A DNA stretch of 64,000 nt from SHYR01 sp036013055 (GTDB taxonomy: Bacteria; Chloroflexota; Dehalococcoidia; UBA2979), in assembly GCA_036013055.1 (NCBI GenBank), contig DASCQM010000015.1, forward strand, positions 1-64,000. Reading direction: 5' to 3'. Each line of letters starts with the position of its first letter. The first letter of the stretch is position 1. The position numbers were made by a program, and so were the translations under genes. Positions 28,556 to 37,138 of the stretch are shown here, piece by piece. Under the pieces are notes generated by a model. That model made no database searches. It was not told where the DNA came from and saw only the letters and a program-made list of their open reading frames with translations.

Positions 28556-29791
28556 ATGATCGAGCAAGACCGCGCGGCGATCGTCGGTAGCCGCTACCGC
28601 GAATCAGTCGACGAACAGACCGACCCGCACGACTGGGCACACGCCTGGCGCGCAGAACTGAACCGCGGCGGTTTTGAGGCCTACGACCTGCTGAAGGCGG
28701 AGGTCGTCGACGCCGGCAAGTGCGTCGGCTGTGCCGCTTGCGTCACGATCTGCCCGACGGACGTGTTCGACTACAACGACGAGCGCCCGAGCGCCGGCCG
28801 GCCCGAGGCCTGCGTGCGCTGCGTGCTGTGCGCCGACGTCTGCCCCGTGTTGCGCCCGCCCGACGCCTCGATGGAGGCGGACCTGAAGTACATCGATGAT
28901 GTGAAGGACGACGGCTTTGGGCTGTATTCGTACGAGGTGCTCGCGCGCAGCAAGCACCCGGAAGTGGTCGCGCAGACGCAGGACGGCGGTGTCGTCAGCA
29001 CGCTACTGATCCACGCGCTCGACCGCGGCGTGATCAACGGCGCGATCCTCGGCGATATCGACCCCGACGACCCACAGGTTGGCCGCCAGTTTCTCGCGAC
29101 GACGCAGGCCGAGGTGCTTGCCTGCAGCGGCTCCCGCTACACCTATTCGCCGAACACGCTGGCGTTCCAGCAGGCGATGGCCGACAACGTCCACCCGCTC
29201 GCCGTCGTCGGCGTGCCCTGCCAGATCGATGGCATCCGGCTGCAACAGCACAGCGGTCTGCGCATGGAATTCAACCGCTGGTACCGCGACAACGTGAAGC
29301 TCGCGATTGGCCTGTTCTGCTCGGAGAGTTTCACGCACGAGTCCGTCTCCGCGATCGGCGAGCGCTTCGGCGTGAACCGGCAGGAGATCGAGCGCATCAA
29401 CATCAAGGGCAGGGTGATCGTCGACATCAGCGGTGGCCGCCAGGAGTCGATGTCGCTGAAGAAGTTCCGCGACTACGCGCGTCCGGCCTGCCACTACTGC
29501 AAGGACTACGCGGCGGATCAGTCGGACATCGCCGTCGGCGGCCTCGGCCTCGATGATTGGTCGTACGTGGTCGTGCGCACCGTGGCCGGCCACGAGGCGT
29601 TCCAGCGCGCGATCGAAGACGGCGACATCGAGACGCGTCCCGTCGCGGACGCGCCGAAGAGCCGCCCGCTGTTGATCCGTCTCTCCGAGACCAAGCGCTC
29701 AGGGCTGCTGCCCGCGCAGATGGATCCGCATCTCAACATCGAAGGCAATCCGATCGAGCAGCCATCCGGAAACGGTGGAGGATCGCAATGA
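28556..29791 (+). CDS. FrhB-like iron-sulfur flavoprotein, partner of KorAB
   Basis: A 411-residue FrhB-family protein, homologous to the one after nirA. Two [4Fe-4S] motifs, CVGCAACVTICP and CVRCVLCADVCP, precede the FrhB body with TQDGGVVSTLL, VVGVPCQIDGIRL, IGLFCSESF and KKFRDYARPACHYCKDY. It should bind FAD and connect a two-electron carrier (F420 or similar) with iron-sulfur clusters. The stop overlaps the korA start as ATGA, so it is probably a third subunit of, or dedicated electron acceptor for, the 2-oxoacid oxidoreductase. The usual KorAB system uses a small ferredoxin instead. Start ATG 28556 has a weak ribosome site. Confidence 0.86.
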   Translation: MIEQDRAAIVGSRYRESVDEQTDPHDWAHAWRAELNRGGFEAYDLLKAEVVDAGKCVGCAACVTICPTDVFDYNDERPSAGRPEACVRCVLCADVCPVLRPPDASMEADLKYIDDVKDDGFGLYSYEVLARSKHPEVVAQTQDGGVVSTLLIHALDRGVINGAILGDIDPDDPQVGRQFLATTQAEVLACSGSRYTYSPNTLAFQQAMADNVHPLAVVGVPCQIDGIRLQQHSGLRMEFNRWYRDNVKLAIGLFCSESFTHESVSAIGERFGVNRQEIERINIKGRVIVDISGGRQESMSLKKFRDYARPACHYCKDYAADQSDIAVGGLGLDDWSYVVVRTVAGHEAFQRAIEDGDIETRPVADAPKSRPLLIRLSETKRSGLLPAQMDPHLNIEGNPIEQPSGNGGGSQ

Positions 29792-31554
29792 CCGCTCCGA
29801 CACAGCGTCGCCTCGACGACGTCAACCTGATCGTCTCCGGGCAGGGCGGCGACGGGTCGCTGACTGTCAGTACGATTCTGGCCGACTTGCTGCGCCAGCA
29901 CGGGCTGAACGTCTATACCGAGCGCGACGTGCTCTCACGGATCAAGGGCGGCGTTGCCGCTGCCGGGCTGCGCGCCAGCCGATCACTGCGCTTCGGGCGC
30001 GGTGACCAGGTCGACCTGATCGTCTCGTTCGACCTCGAAGGCATCGAGAAGACGGTGACGCAGCTCGCCCCGGACGCCGTGGTGGTCTACGACGACTCGG
30101 ACGTGCCGATACCCGCGGATCTGCTGCGGGATGGCGTGCGCCTGTACACGGCGCCCTTCGCCCGGCTGGCCGTGCGGGAGCTCGGCCGCATCCTCTACAA
30201 GAACTCGATCGCTGTGGCAGTCGCCACGCGGCTGCTCGGGATCGCCGACGAAGAGGTGCAGCAAGGATTCGAGCAGCGCTTCGCCCGGCTTGGGCAGGCG
30301 ATCCTCGATCAGAACCTGCAGGCGCTCGACCTCGGTTTCGAGCTCGCCGCCGAGATGGAACTGAGTCGCGAAGGCGACGCTGCCGACGCAGGCGGCCGGC
30401 CGGAAGACCAGCTACAGATCACCGGCAACCAGGCGACCGCCCTCGGCTTCATCGCCGGTGGAGGCCGCTTCTTCGCCGGGTACCCGATCACGCCTGCGAC
30501 CGAGATCATGGACCAGCTTGGAGAGTGGCTGCCGCGGTTCGGCGGCGTCGTCTGGCAGGCGGAGGATGAACTCGCGTCAGTGAACATGGTCATCGGTGCC
30601 GCCCTCGCCGGAGTGCGTGCGATGACCGCGACGTCCGGCCCCGGCATCGCTCTGATGCAGGAAGGGATCGGCCAGGCGGGCAGCGCGGAAATCCCGATCG
30701 TGATCGTCGACAGCCAGCGCGGCGGGCCGAGCACCGGAATGCCGACCAAGCCGGAGCAGAGCGACCTCAACATGATGGCCTTCGGCGGCAACGGCGACTT
30801 TCCTCGCATCGTGCTCAACCCGGGCGACCCGGGGGACTGCTTCGAGCTGGCGGTCGCGGCATTGAACCTCGCCGAGCGGTTCCAATGCCCGGTCTACATC
30901 GCCCTCGACCAGGCGCTCTCGCAGAACCAGGCGACGGTCGCACCATTCGATATCGACGACGTGACGGTCGACCGCGGCAAGCGGTTGAGCGCGGAACAAC
31001 TGGCGGCGATGCCCGCCTATCGACGCTACGCGATGAGCAATGACGGCGTCTCGGAATACTCCGTCGCTGGTACCCCGGGCGGCATGTCGCTCGTGAGCGG
31101 CAACGAGCGGGACCCATTTGGCCATGTCTCGGCGAACCCCGAGAATCGCGTGCGCATGGTGGACAAGCGCGCCCAGAAGCTGGAGACCGCGAAGGCAGAA
31201 TTGCCGCGCGCACGTCGCGCCGGCGACCCGAGCGCGAAGGTCGGACTGATCGGCGTCGGCACCGCGTACGGCGTGCTGCTGGAGACGATGGAATTACTTG
31301 AGGAGGGCGGCGTGACCGCGCAACTACTCCAGCCGCGCACGGTCTTCCCGGTGCTCGATGAGACGCTCGCGTTCGTCGAGTCGTGCGAGCGGGTCTACGT
31401 CGTCGAGCACAACGCGACGGGCCAACTGGCTGGCATCATCGCCCACGGCGGCGGCGACTCGAAGCGGATGCGCAAGGTGCTGCGCTACGACGGTCTGCCA
31501 CTGCGGCCCAACGATATCGCCGAGGAGATTCTGGAACTGGAGTCCGGCTCATGA
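29788..31554 (+). CDS. korA: 2-oxoacid:acceptor oxidoreductase, fused gamma-alpha subunit
   Basis: A 588-residue fused gamma and alpha subunit of a KorAB-type 2-oxoacid oxidoreductase, probably 2-oxoglutarate, turning the acid plus CoA into acyl-CoA, CO2 and reduced carrier. The gamma part (about 10-195) starts LIVSGQGGDGSLTVSTILADL. The alpha part (about 205-585) has FFAGYPITPATEIMDQL, EDELASVNMVIGAALAG and TATSGPGIALMQEGIGQAG. The C-terminal domain has VGLIGVGTAYGVLLE and VVEHNATGQLAG. ATG 29788 overlaps the FrhB stop and its own stop overlaps korB, making a three-gene coupled operon. Confidence 0.92.
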   Translation: MTAPTQRRLDDVNLIVSGQGGDGSLTVSTILADLLRQHGLNVYTERDVLSRIKGGVAAAGLRASRSLRFGRGDQVDLIVSFDLEGIEKTVTQLAPDAVVVYDDSDVPIPADLLRDGVRLYTAPFARLAVRELGRILYKNSIAVAVATRLLGIADEEVQQGFEQRFARLGQAILDQNLQALDLGFELAAEMELSREGDAADAGGRPEDQLQITGNQATALGFIAGGGRFFAGYPITPATEIMDQLGEWLPRFGGVVWQAEDELASVNMVIGAALAGVRAMTATSGPGIALMQEGIGQAGSAEIPIVIVDSQRGGPSTGMPTKPEQSDLNMMAFGGNGDFPRIVLNPGDPGDCFELAVAALNLAERFQCPVYIALDQALSQNQATVAPFDIDDVTVDRGKRLSAEQLAAMPAYRRYAMSNDGVSEYSVAGTPGGMSLVSGNERDPFGHVSANPENRVRMVDKRAQKLETAKAELPRARRAGDPSAKVGLIGVGTAYGVLLETMELLEEGGVTAQLLQPRTVFPVLDETLAFVESCERVYVVEHNATGQLAGIIAHGGGDSKRMRKVLRYDGLPLRPNDIAEEILELESGS

Positions 31555-32417
31555 CCGACACGTTCCCACCTTCTGTTCCGATCTGGTGTGCCGGTTGCGG
31601 CCACTTCAGCATCCTTGCGGCGCTCGATTCGGCGTTTGAACGGATCGGCGTGCCGCGCCACGAGTCGCTGGTACTGGCGGGCATCGGCTGCTCGGGCACG
31701 ATTCAGAACCACGTCACGGCGTACGGCTACCACGCGCTGCACGGGCGCGTTTTGCCGTCTGCGGTGGGCGCGAAGATCGCGAACCCCGCGCTCACGGTGA
31801 TTGCCGCGGGCGGGGACGGCGACGGCCTCGCGATCGGGGGAGGGCACCTCATGCACTCCTTCCGCACGAACCCGAGCGTCACCTACATCATGATGAACAA
31901 CGGCACCTACGGGCTGACCAAGGGGCAGGCATCGCCGTCCAGCCAGGCGGGCTACAAGGGGGCGACGGACGGCCGCGCTGCCGACCCGATCATGCTCGGC
32001 CTTAGCATGCCCGGTTCGACGTTCCTCGCGCGTGGCTACAGCGGGAACGCCGCGCAGCTGGCCGAGCTCACCGACGCCGCGATCAACCATTCGAGGGCCG
32101 GCAAAGGGTTCGCGTTCCTCGATGTGATCTCGCCGTGTGTCGCCTACAACGACCGCTACCACGACTGGCGTTCGAAGCTGCGCGATGTCAGCACCATCGA
32201 CGGCTATGACCCGCATGATCGCAGCGCGGCGTTCAGCCTCGCCGTCGAGCTTGAGGCCGAGGATATGAAGCTGACCGGCGTGATCTACGAGGGAGAGAAT
32301 CTTTCGCTCGAGACCACGCTTGGCGCGACGCCGTCGGATGGCCCCGCTGACGCCGACATCGATCCGGCCGCGAACCTACCGAGGGTGCGCGAGCTGATGG
32401 AGTCGTTCCAGGGCTAG
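31551..32417 (+). CDS. korB: 2-oxoacid:acceptor oxidoreductase beta subunit
   Basis: The 288-residue TPP and iron-sulfur subunit. The N-terminal WCAGCGHFSIL supplies two cluster cysteines; a further one is in GIGCSGTIQNH and another in ISPCVAYND, the pattern of KorB. The TPP-binding stretch GGDGDGLAIGGGHLMHSFR ends with MMNNGTYGLTKGQ. Residues before about 245 match the family; the last part is a poorly conserved tail. ATG 31551 overlaps the korA stop (ATGA). With korA and the FrhB-like gene it forms one enzyme unit. Confidence 0.93.
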   Translation: MTDTFPPSVPIWCAGCGHFSILAALDSAFERIGVPRHESLVLAGIGCSGTIQNHVTAYGYHALHGRVLPSAVGAKIANPALTVIAAGGDGDGLAIGGGHLMHSFRTNPSVTYIMMNNGTYGLTKGQASPSSQAGYKGATDGRAADPIMLGLSMPGSTFLARGYSGNAAQLAELTDAAINHSRAGKGFAFLDVISPCVAYNDRYHDWRSKLRDVSTIDGYDPHDRSAAFSLAVELEAEDMKLTGVIYEGENLSLETTLGATPSDGPADADIDPAANLPRVRELMESFQG

Positions 32418-32539
32418 AGCCGCTCGCCGGTTCGCGGTCACCCGCAACCCACACGCTCACAACCCACGCAGCAGGCGCGATCCCGCGTCGATGGCGCTCG
32501 TCGAGTGCTAATCTCCCACGGCAGAGAGCGGGGAATGCG

Positions 32540-33625
32540 ATGCCACTCGACTTGTTCAAGGTGCCTGCGGATCAGGCGGTGTACGTCGACATCGCGAGCC
32601 TGCGCGAGACCACACAGGCGGTCTTCGAGCAGATGGGCGTGCCGTCCGAGGACGCCGCGCTTGCTACCGACGTGATGGTGATGGCGGACATGCGCGGCGT
32701 CGACAGCCACGGCGTCTCGAACATGCTGCGCAGCTACGTCACGGGCTACCAGGAGGGCCGCCACAACCCGCGTCCCGAGTGGAAGGTCGTGCGCGAGCGC
32801 GCCTCGACGGCCACGATCGACTCGGATCGCGGTCTCGGCATCATCGTCGCGCCGAAGGCGATGGAACTCGCGATCGAGAAGGCGAAGCAGACGGGCATCG
32901 GCGTGGTCGCGATTCGCAACGGCGGGCACATGGGGATGGCCTCGTACCACGCGATGCTGGCGCTCGAGCACGACATGATCGGCGTGGCGATGACGGCGGT
33001 CGGCACGGCCGTCGTGCCCACCTTCGGCGCCGTCGGCCGGCTCGGCACGAACCCGATCGCTGTGGCCGCACCGGCGAAGAAGATGCACCCCTTCGTGCTC
33101 GACATCGCGACCAGCATGGTCGCCTCGAACAAGCTGGGGCTCGCACGACGGCTCAGCGCATCGCTCCCGGCAGGCATGGTCGCTGACGCCGAGGGCGCAA
33201 TCGTCGATACGGCGGGACCACTGCCCGAGGGCTATCAGAACATCCCGTTTGGCGGCACCCGTGAGCTGGGGTCGCACAAGGGCTACGGCATGGCGATGGT
33301 GGTCGAGATCCTCTGCACGATCCTCTCCGGCGGCATCCCGATGACGCTGCCGGACGCCGGCAGACAGGCGACGCACCACCTCGCCGCCTACGACATCGAT
33401 GCCTTCACCGACGTCGAACAGTTCAAGGAACTGATGGATCAGTGGCTGGAGTATATGGAGGCGACGCCGACCGCGCCGGGGCAGGAGCGGGTACTCACGC
33501 CCGGCCTCGAAGAGGAAGAGGCCGAGGCGCAGCGACGCGAGCGCGGAATCCCGCTGCACACCGAGGTCGTCGACTGGTTCGAGGCGACCTGCCGCGAGTT
33601 CGAGATCCCGTTCTCGCTGCGCTAG
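32540..33625 (+). CDS. Malate/lactate/sulfolactate dehydrogenase family (Ldh_2) oxidoreductase
   Basis: A 361-residue NAD(P)-dependent 2-hydroxyacid dehydrogenase of the Ldh_2 family, which includes malate, L-lactate, L-sulfolactate and ureidoglycolate dehydrogenases. Landmarks are ADMRGVDSHGVSNMLR with the conserved His, GIGVVAIRNGGHMGMASYHA, the GTNPIAVAAPA segment, DIATSMVASNKL and GSHKGYGMAMVVEIL. The C-terminus carries a Glu/Ala-rich helical stretch of about residues 315-335. It is convergent with a TPP enzyme 17 bases away. A -10-like TGCTAATCT lies at 32506-32514. The substrate cannot be told from sequence. Confidence 0.89.
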   Translation: MPLDLFKVPADQAVYVDIASLRETTQAVFEQMGVPSEDAALATDVMVMADMRGVDSHGVSNMLRSYVTGYQEGRHNPRPEWKVVRERASTATIDSDRGLGIIVAPKAMELAIEKAKQTGIGVVAIRNGGHMGMASYHAMLALEHDMIGVAMTAVGTAVVPTFGAVGRLGTNPIAVAAPAKKMHPFVLDIATSMVASNKLGLARRLSASLPAGMVADAEGAIVDTAGPLPEGYQNIPFGGTRELGSHKGYGMAMVVEILCTILSGGIPMTLPDAGRQATHHLAAYDIDAFTDVEQFKELMDQWLEYMEATPTAPGQERVLTPGLEEEEAEAQRRERGIPLHTEVVDWFEATCREFEIPFSLR

Positions 33626-33641
33626 CGGAGCCCGGAGGCGG

Positions 33642-35306
33642 CTAGCGGGGGGCCGACGGGTCGGTCACCCACGACCCGTAGACCGGGAACTGGCTGCAAA
33701 TGAACTCGAGGTACGCGGGCTGACCCTCCGCGTTGCGCTCAAGTGCGCGTCGCAGTGCCGACTCAACGTCGGCGGGGTCGTCGATGCGTTCGGAGTGGTA
33801 CCCGAGGTTCGCAACCGCCTTCGACATGTCGATCGTGTCGGAGTCGAGCACCTCGTGGGTGTACGGGTCGTGCCCGCCGCCCCAGAAGCCGGGGCCGTAG
33901 CCGCCGAAGCCGCCGTTGCTAATGTGGATAACCGTGATGCCCAGCTCGTTGCGGACGGCTGCCTCGAGATTGCCCAGCATGTAGCCGACGCCGGCGTCGC
34001 CACTGACGGCGATGCACTGGCGGTCGGGGAACGCAAGCTTGGCGGCCACGACGGCGCCGAAGCTGAAGCCCAGCGTCGAGACGTTGCCCCAGCCGAGGAA
34101 GCCGCGCGGGATCGTCGTGCGGTAGGCCGTGCTGAGCTGATCACGTGTGTTGCCCGATTCGTGGGTGACGAACGAGTTCTCGGGGTCCAGCACTTCCTGT
34201 AGCCCGGCGTAGACCCGGTAGGGGTTGATCGGCTGATCCGCCGATGCCAGATGCTCGCCGTACTCGGCGTCGAACTCTGCCTTCTCGCTCTCGATCCGCG
34301 CTGCCAGCGCCGGGTCACGGTCGCCGCCGCCGCCGGAGCGCAGCTCCTCGCAGAGGGCGGCCAGCGTGAACTTCGCGTCGCCGATCACGGCGTGGTCGGT
34401 GGGCAGCATCTTGTTCAGGTCCCACTCATCGACGACGCACTGCACGACCTGCTTCTCGGCAGGGTTCGGCACGGCGTGGCTGAAGCGACCGGGCGAGAGG
34501 CTCGAGCCAACGGCAAAGAGCACGTCGCACTCGTCGAGGAACGTCGAGGCGGGGCCGCCGCGTACGCCAATCGAGAGCGGGTGCTGCTCGGGGAACGCGC
34601 CCTTGCCCTTCAACGTCGTCAGTACGGGCGCCTGTGCCAGCTCGGCGAACTCGAGTAGCTCCTGCGACGCGTCGGCGTACAGGACGCCCTCACCGGCGAA
34701 GATCAGCGGCTTGCGCGCGTTGCGGAGGATGTCGGCGGCTGCAGTCACGTCGAGGGGGTCCGGGGCGGAGCGCCAGCCCTTGACCGGCACGTAGGGGTGT
34801 GCGTCCTCGTCGTACTCGCCCATGTTGCGCGGGATCGCGAGTAGCACCGGTCCTGGGCGGCCGCTACGCAGCAGCGTGAACGCGCGGCGCATGAACTGCG
34901 GCGTCGCGGCGGGCGTATCGATGCGGGCCGCCCACTTCGTGACGTGCCGCAGCGCCTCAATCGGGTCGAAGTGCGCGTTCTGCGTCGAGCCGGTCGGCAC
35001 GCCGTCGGTGAGCACGAGCATCGGTGAGCCGTCCTCGAAGGCCTGCGCGAGTCCGGCATAAGCGACCTGCAGGCCGGCGGAGTTGACCCCGCCCATCACG
35101 GTCGCAACGCCGATCTTGTTGCCGTTGTTGAGGCGCGAGTAGGCGTCGGCGACCGCGATCGCGTAGCGATCGTCGCGCATCATCAGCAGGCGCACGCCCT
35201 CCGGGCCGAGCGCGTTGTTGACGCCGTTCGTGGGGAACGTCGAGACGAACTCGACGCCCTCCGTTTGCAGGATGTGGGCGATGCCCAGCTCGGCCGTGAC
35301 GTTCAT
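33642..35306 (-). CDS. TPP-dependent enzyme of the acetolactate synthase/benzoylformate decarboxylase superfamily
   Basis: A 554-residue three-domain TPP enzyme. The N-terminal Pyr domain (about 1-170) starts TAELGIAHILQTEGVEFVST; the central domain (about 190-320) has RKPLIFAGEGVLYADA; the C-terminal PP domain (about 370-540) has AVSGDAGVGYMLGNLEAAVR and ending ISNGGFGGYG as the cofactor motif. In the Pyr domain the position of the activating Glu reads MRDDRYAIAVADAY, so Asp may replace Glu. It could be a decarboxylase, synthase or oxalyl/sulfopyruvate-type enzyme. ATG 35306 is preferred to the longer frame at 35396, which runs through low-complexity sequence. Confidence 0.86.
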   Translation of the reverse strand: MNVTAELGIAHILQTEGVEFVSTFPTNGVNNALGPEGVRLLMMRDDRYAIAVADAYSRLNNGNKIGVATVMGGVNSAGLQVAYAGLAQAFEDGSPMLVLTDGVPTGSTQNAHFDPIEALRHVTKWAARIDTPAATPQFMRRAFTLLRSGRPGPVLLAIPRNMGEYDEDAHPYVPVKGWRSAPDPLDVTAAADILRNARKPLIFAGEGVLYADASQELLEFAELAQAPVLTTLKGKGAFPEQHPLSIGVRGGPASTFLDECDVLFAVGSSLSPGRFSHAVPNPAEKQVVQCVVDEWDLNKMLPTDHAVIGDAKFTLAALCEELRSGGGGDRDPALAARIESEKAEFDAEYGEHLASADQPINPYRVYAGLQEVLDPENSFVTHESGNTRDQLSTAYRTTIPRGFLGWGNVSTLGFSFGAVVAAKLAFPDRQCIAVSGDAGVGYMLGNLEAAVRNELGITVIHISNGGFGGYGPGFWGGGHDPYTHEVLDSDTIDMSKAVANLGYHSERIDDPADVESALRRALERNAEGQPAYLEFICSQFPVYGSWVTDPSAPR

Positions 35307-35480
35307 GACAGTACTCCGTGACTGGTCCTCACAACATGGTGATGCGCCGCCAGGACCGGGCGGCGGCGGGAGAGTATCACGGGAACTCGCAGCCACGTTT
35401 GGTCGAGATGAGAGGGCTGATCGGTATAGTGGCGACGCCGTTCGCGATCCAACCCGGACGGCACGTGCGAAGGGAGAATC

Positions 35481-35909
35481 ATGTCGGTACAGAAGCTTCA
35501 GTACTTTTCGGTCGCAACGAAAGACCTCGAAGGCACGATCAAGCGCTACGAGGAGAGTCTCGGGCTCACACAGACCACTGAAATCAACGAGCAGCGCTGG
35601 GGATTTCGCGCCTGCATGATGGGCATTGGCGACCAGAACGTGGTCGAACTGGTCTCACCCGTCAACGATGAGAGTCCGCTCGCGCGGTTCATGGCGATGC
35701 GGGAGGGCGACGCCTATCCGGGCGGGGAGGGGCTCTACCTGACCTCGTTCCGTGTCGACGACATGGACGAAGCGGTCGAGCAGGCTGAGGCGGGCGGGCT
35801 CACGGTCACGCGCGTGCCCGAGTCGCCGAATGCCGCCTGGGTGCATCCCGCAAGCAACGGCAACGTCATGATCGAATTCACGTCGGGCCCACCGCCAAGC
35901 AGAGCCTAA
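35481..35909 (+). CDS. VOC/glyoxalase family protein, methylmalonyl-CoA-epimerase-like
   Basis: A 142-residue vicinal-oxygen-chelate protein with two beta-alpha-beta-beta-beta modules. It begins KLQYFSVATKDLEGTIKRYEESLGL and has ELVSPVNDESPLARFM and the later SFRVDDMDEAVEQAEAGG and WVHPASNGNVMIEF. The layout is closest to methylmalonyl-CoA epimerase, though glyoxalase or dioxygenase roles are also possible. AAGGGAG precedes ATG 35481. TATAGT at 35426-35431 may be part of its promoter. It is divergent from the TPP enzyme gene. Confidence 0.85.
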   Translation: MSVQKLQYFSVATKDLEGTIKRYEESLGLTQTTEINEQRWGFRACMMGIGDQNVVELVSPVNDESPLARFMAMREGDAYPGGEGLYLTSFRVDDMDEAVEQAEAGGLTVTRVPESPNAAWVHPASNGNVMIEFTSGPPPSRA

Positions 35910-36011
35910 CGTTCGAGGTGCCGGGCACCCGAGGCGGGCCAACCGAGGCACCCCGCTACCTGTAGTCTGCGGGTCGGACCCGATGCCCTCGCGGGCCAGC
36001 ACGGAGGACGC

Positions 36012-37058
36012 ATGAGACGGCACGTGGCGGTCGCGCTTGTCGCTGCCGCTGGTCTGTTCGCCGCTGTCTTCGCGGCGTGTGGCAACTCGTCGGCGGATGG
36101 CGGCGATGTCGCGACGCGAGCGAGCGCGGCCGTCAGCGCGACGGCTGCGCCAGCGACTGAGGTAGCGGCGGCCACCGCCGTCCCGACCGCGACGCCGACG
36201 TCGACCGCTGCGCCGACCTCGACAGTGACCGCGACGGCCAGCCCGACGCCGACGCCCGAGCCAACCGCGACGCCCAGCCCAACGCCGACCCCAGCGCCCA
36301 GCGCCGTGCCCACACCAGCTCCAACACCAGCACCGACTCCCGTTCCTCGCGTCGAGGGGCCGCTGACGCCGATCGGAGACCGCGACTGCGGCGCGCCGGA
36401 CGACTACCACTTCACCGAGGCGTACGACGCTTGGAGCGGCTACGGCGCGGGCGAGTTCTGTATCTACCACCCGCTCTCGGAGACGGTCGTGGCGGCCCTT
36501 CCTGATATTGCGGCAACCACATCGGCTGCGCTCGACGATGTCGAGGCGACGATCGGCATCGCAGCGGGCCGCACGATCAACGTCTACGCGCACGAGAGCT
36601 GGGTGCAGCTCGCGTCCATGAGCTGGCTGCCGATGTGGGCCGCGTTCGGCGACACGACCGGCATCTGGATGCCGTACACGCGCGTGCTGCACGCGGAGCC
36701 CGTAGTGCTGCTACACGAGCTGACGCACACGGTGATGTTCCGTGCCTTCCCCGGCGCGAACAGTCTGCTCGCCGAGGGTGTCGCCGAGTGGGCCGCGCAG
36801 GAGATCAGCGGCTGGGCCTAATTCAACGCGACGAAGGCCGATTCCTGCGCGCAGACGCTCGCGGAGCTGGCGACCATGCGACCGATCCCCTTCGAGTGCC
36901 AGGGCGCGGCGGCACGGGTCGTCGCGCAGCTTGTGGAGCAGCACGGTGGGCTTGAGCCGTACTGGGACCTCGTGCGTGCGGCCTACGCTGACCCCGTCGC
37001 GGCGCCGGTTGGCGTCTACGGGCTGAGCTGGGACGAGATCGACGCGCTCTACCGCTAG
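36012..37058 (+). pseudogene. Zinc-metalloprotease-like lipoprotein with an in-frame stop
   Basis: The gene begins with a lipoprotein signal, MRRHVAVALVAAAGLFAAVF, with lipobox Cys at AAC and a long Thr/Pro/Ala linker at about 40-115. The rest has a gluzincin-type zinc site HELTH at 235-239 and Glu255 in LLAEGVAEW. A TAA at 36819-36821 follows SGWA, yet the same frame continues with FNATKADSCAQTL to a natural end IDALYR at 37058. The missing C-terminal part is about 80 residues, with Cys residues that could pair. A one-base mutation in a Tyr, Gln, Glu, Lys or Ser/Leu codon, or an assembly error, would explain it. GGAGG precedes ATG 36012. As read, the 269-residue product keeps all the zinc ligands. 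Confidence 0.75.
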
Positions 37059-37138
37059 CCCGCTCCACGTCGGCGGCCACAGCGACGATCGGCTAGAGTC
37101 AGGCCACGCGAATCTGAATTCACAGGAGTGGCGTCGCC

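Noticed and set aside
35917..35929. Inverted repeat GGTGCC-G-GGCACC after the VOC gene
   Set aside because: The arms are only six bases in a GC-rich background and no T run follows; too weak to call a terminator.
36180..36350. Thr/Pro-rich repetitive DNA that might be a tandem repeat array
   Set aside because: It is coding low-complexity linker in a lipoprotein, not a regular DNA repeat or CRISPR.
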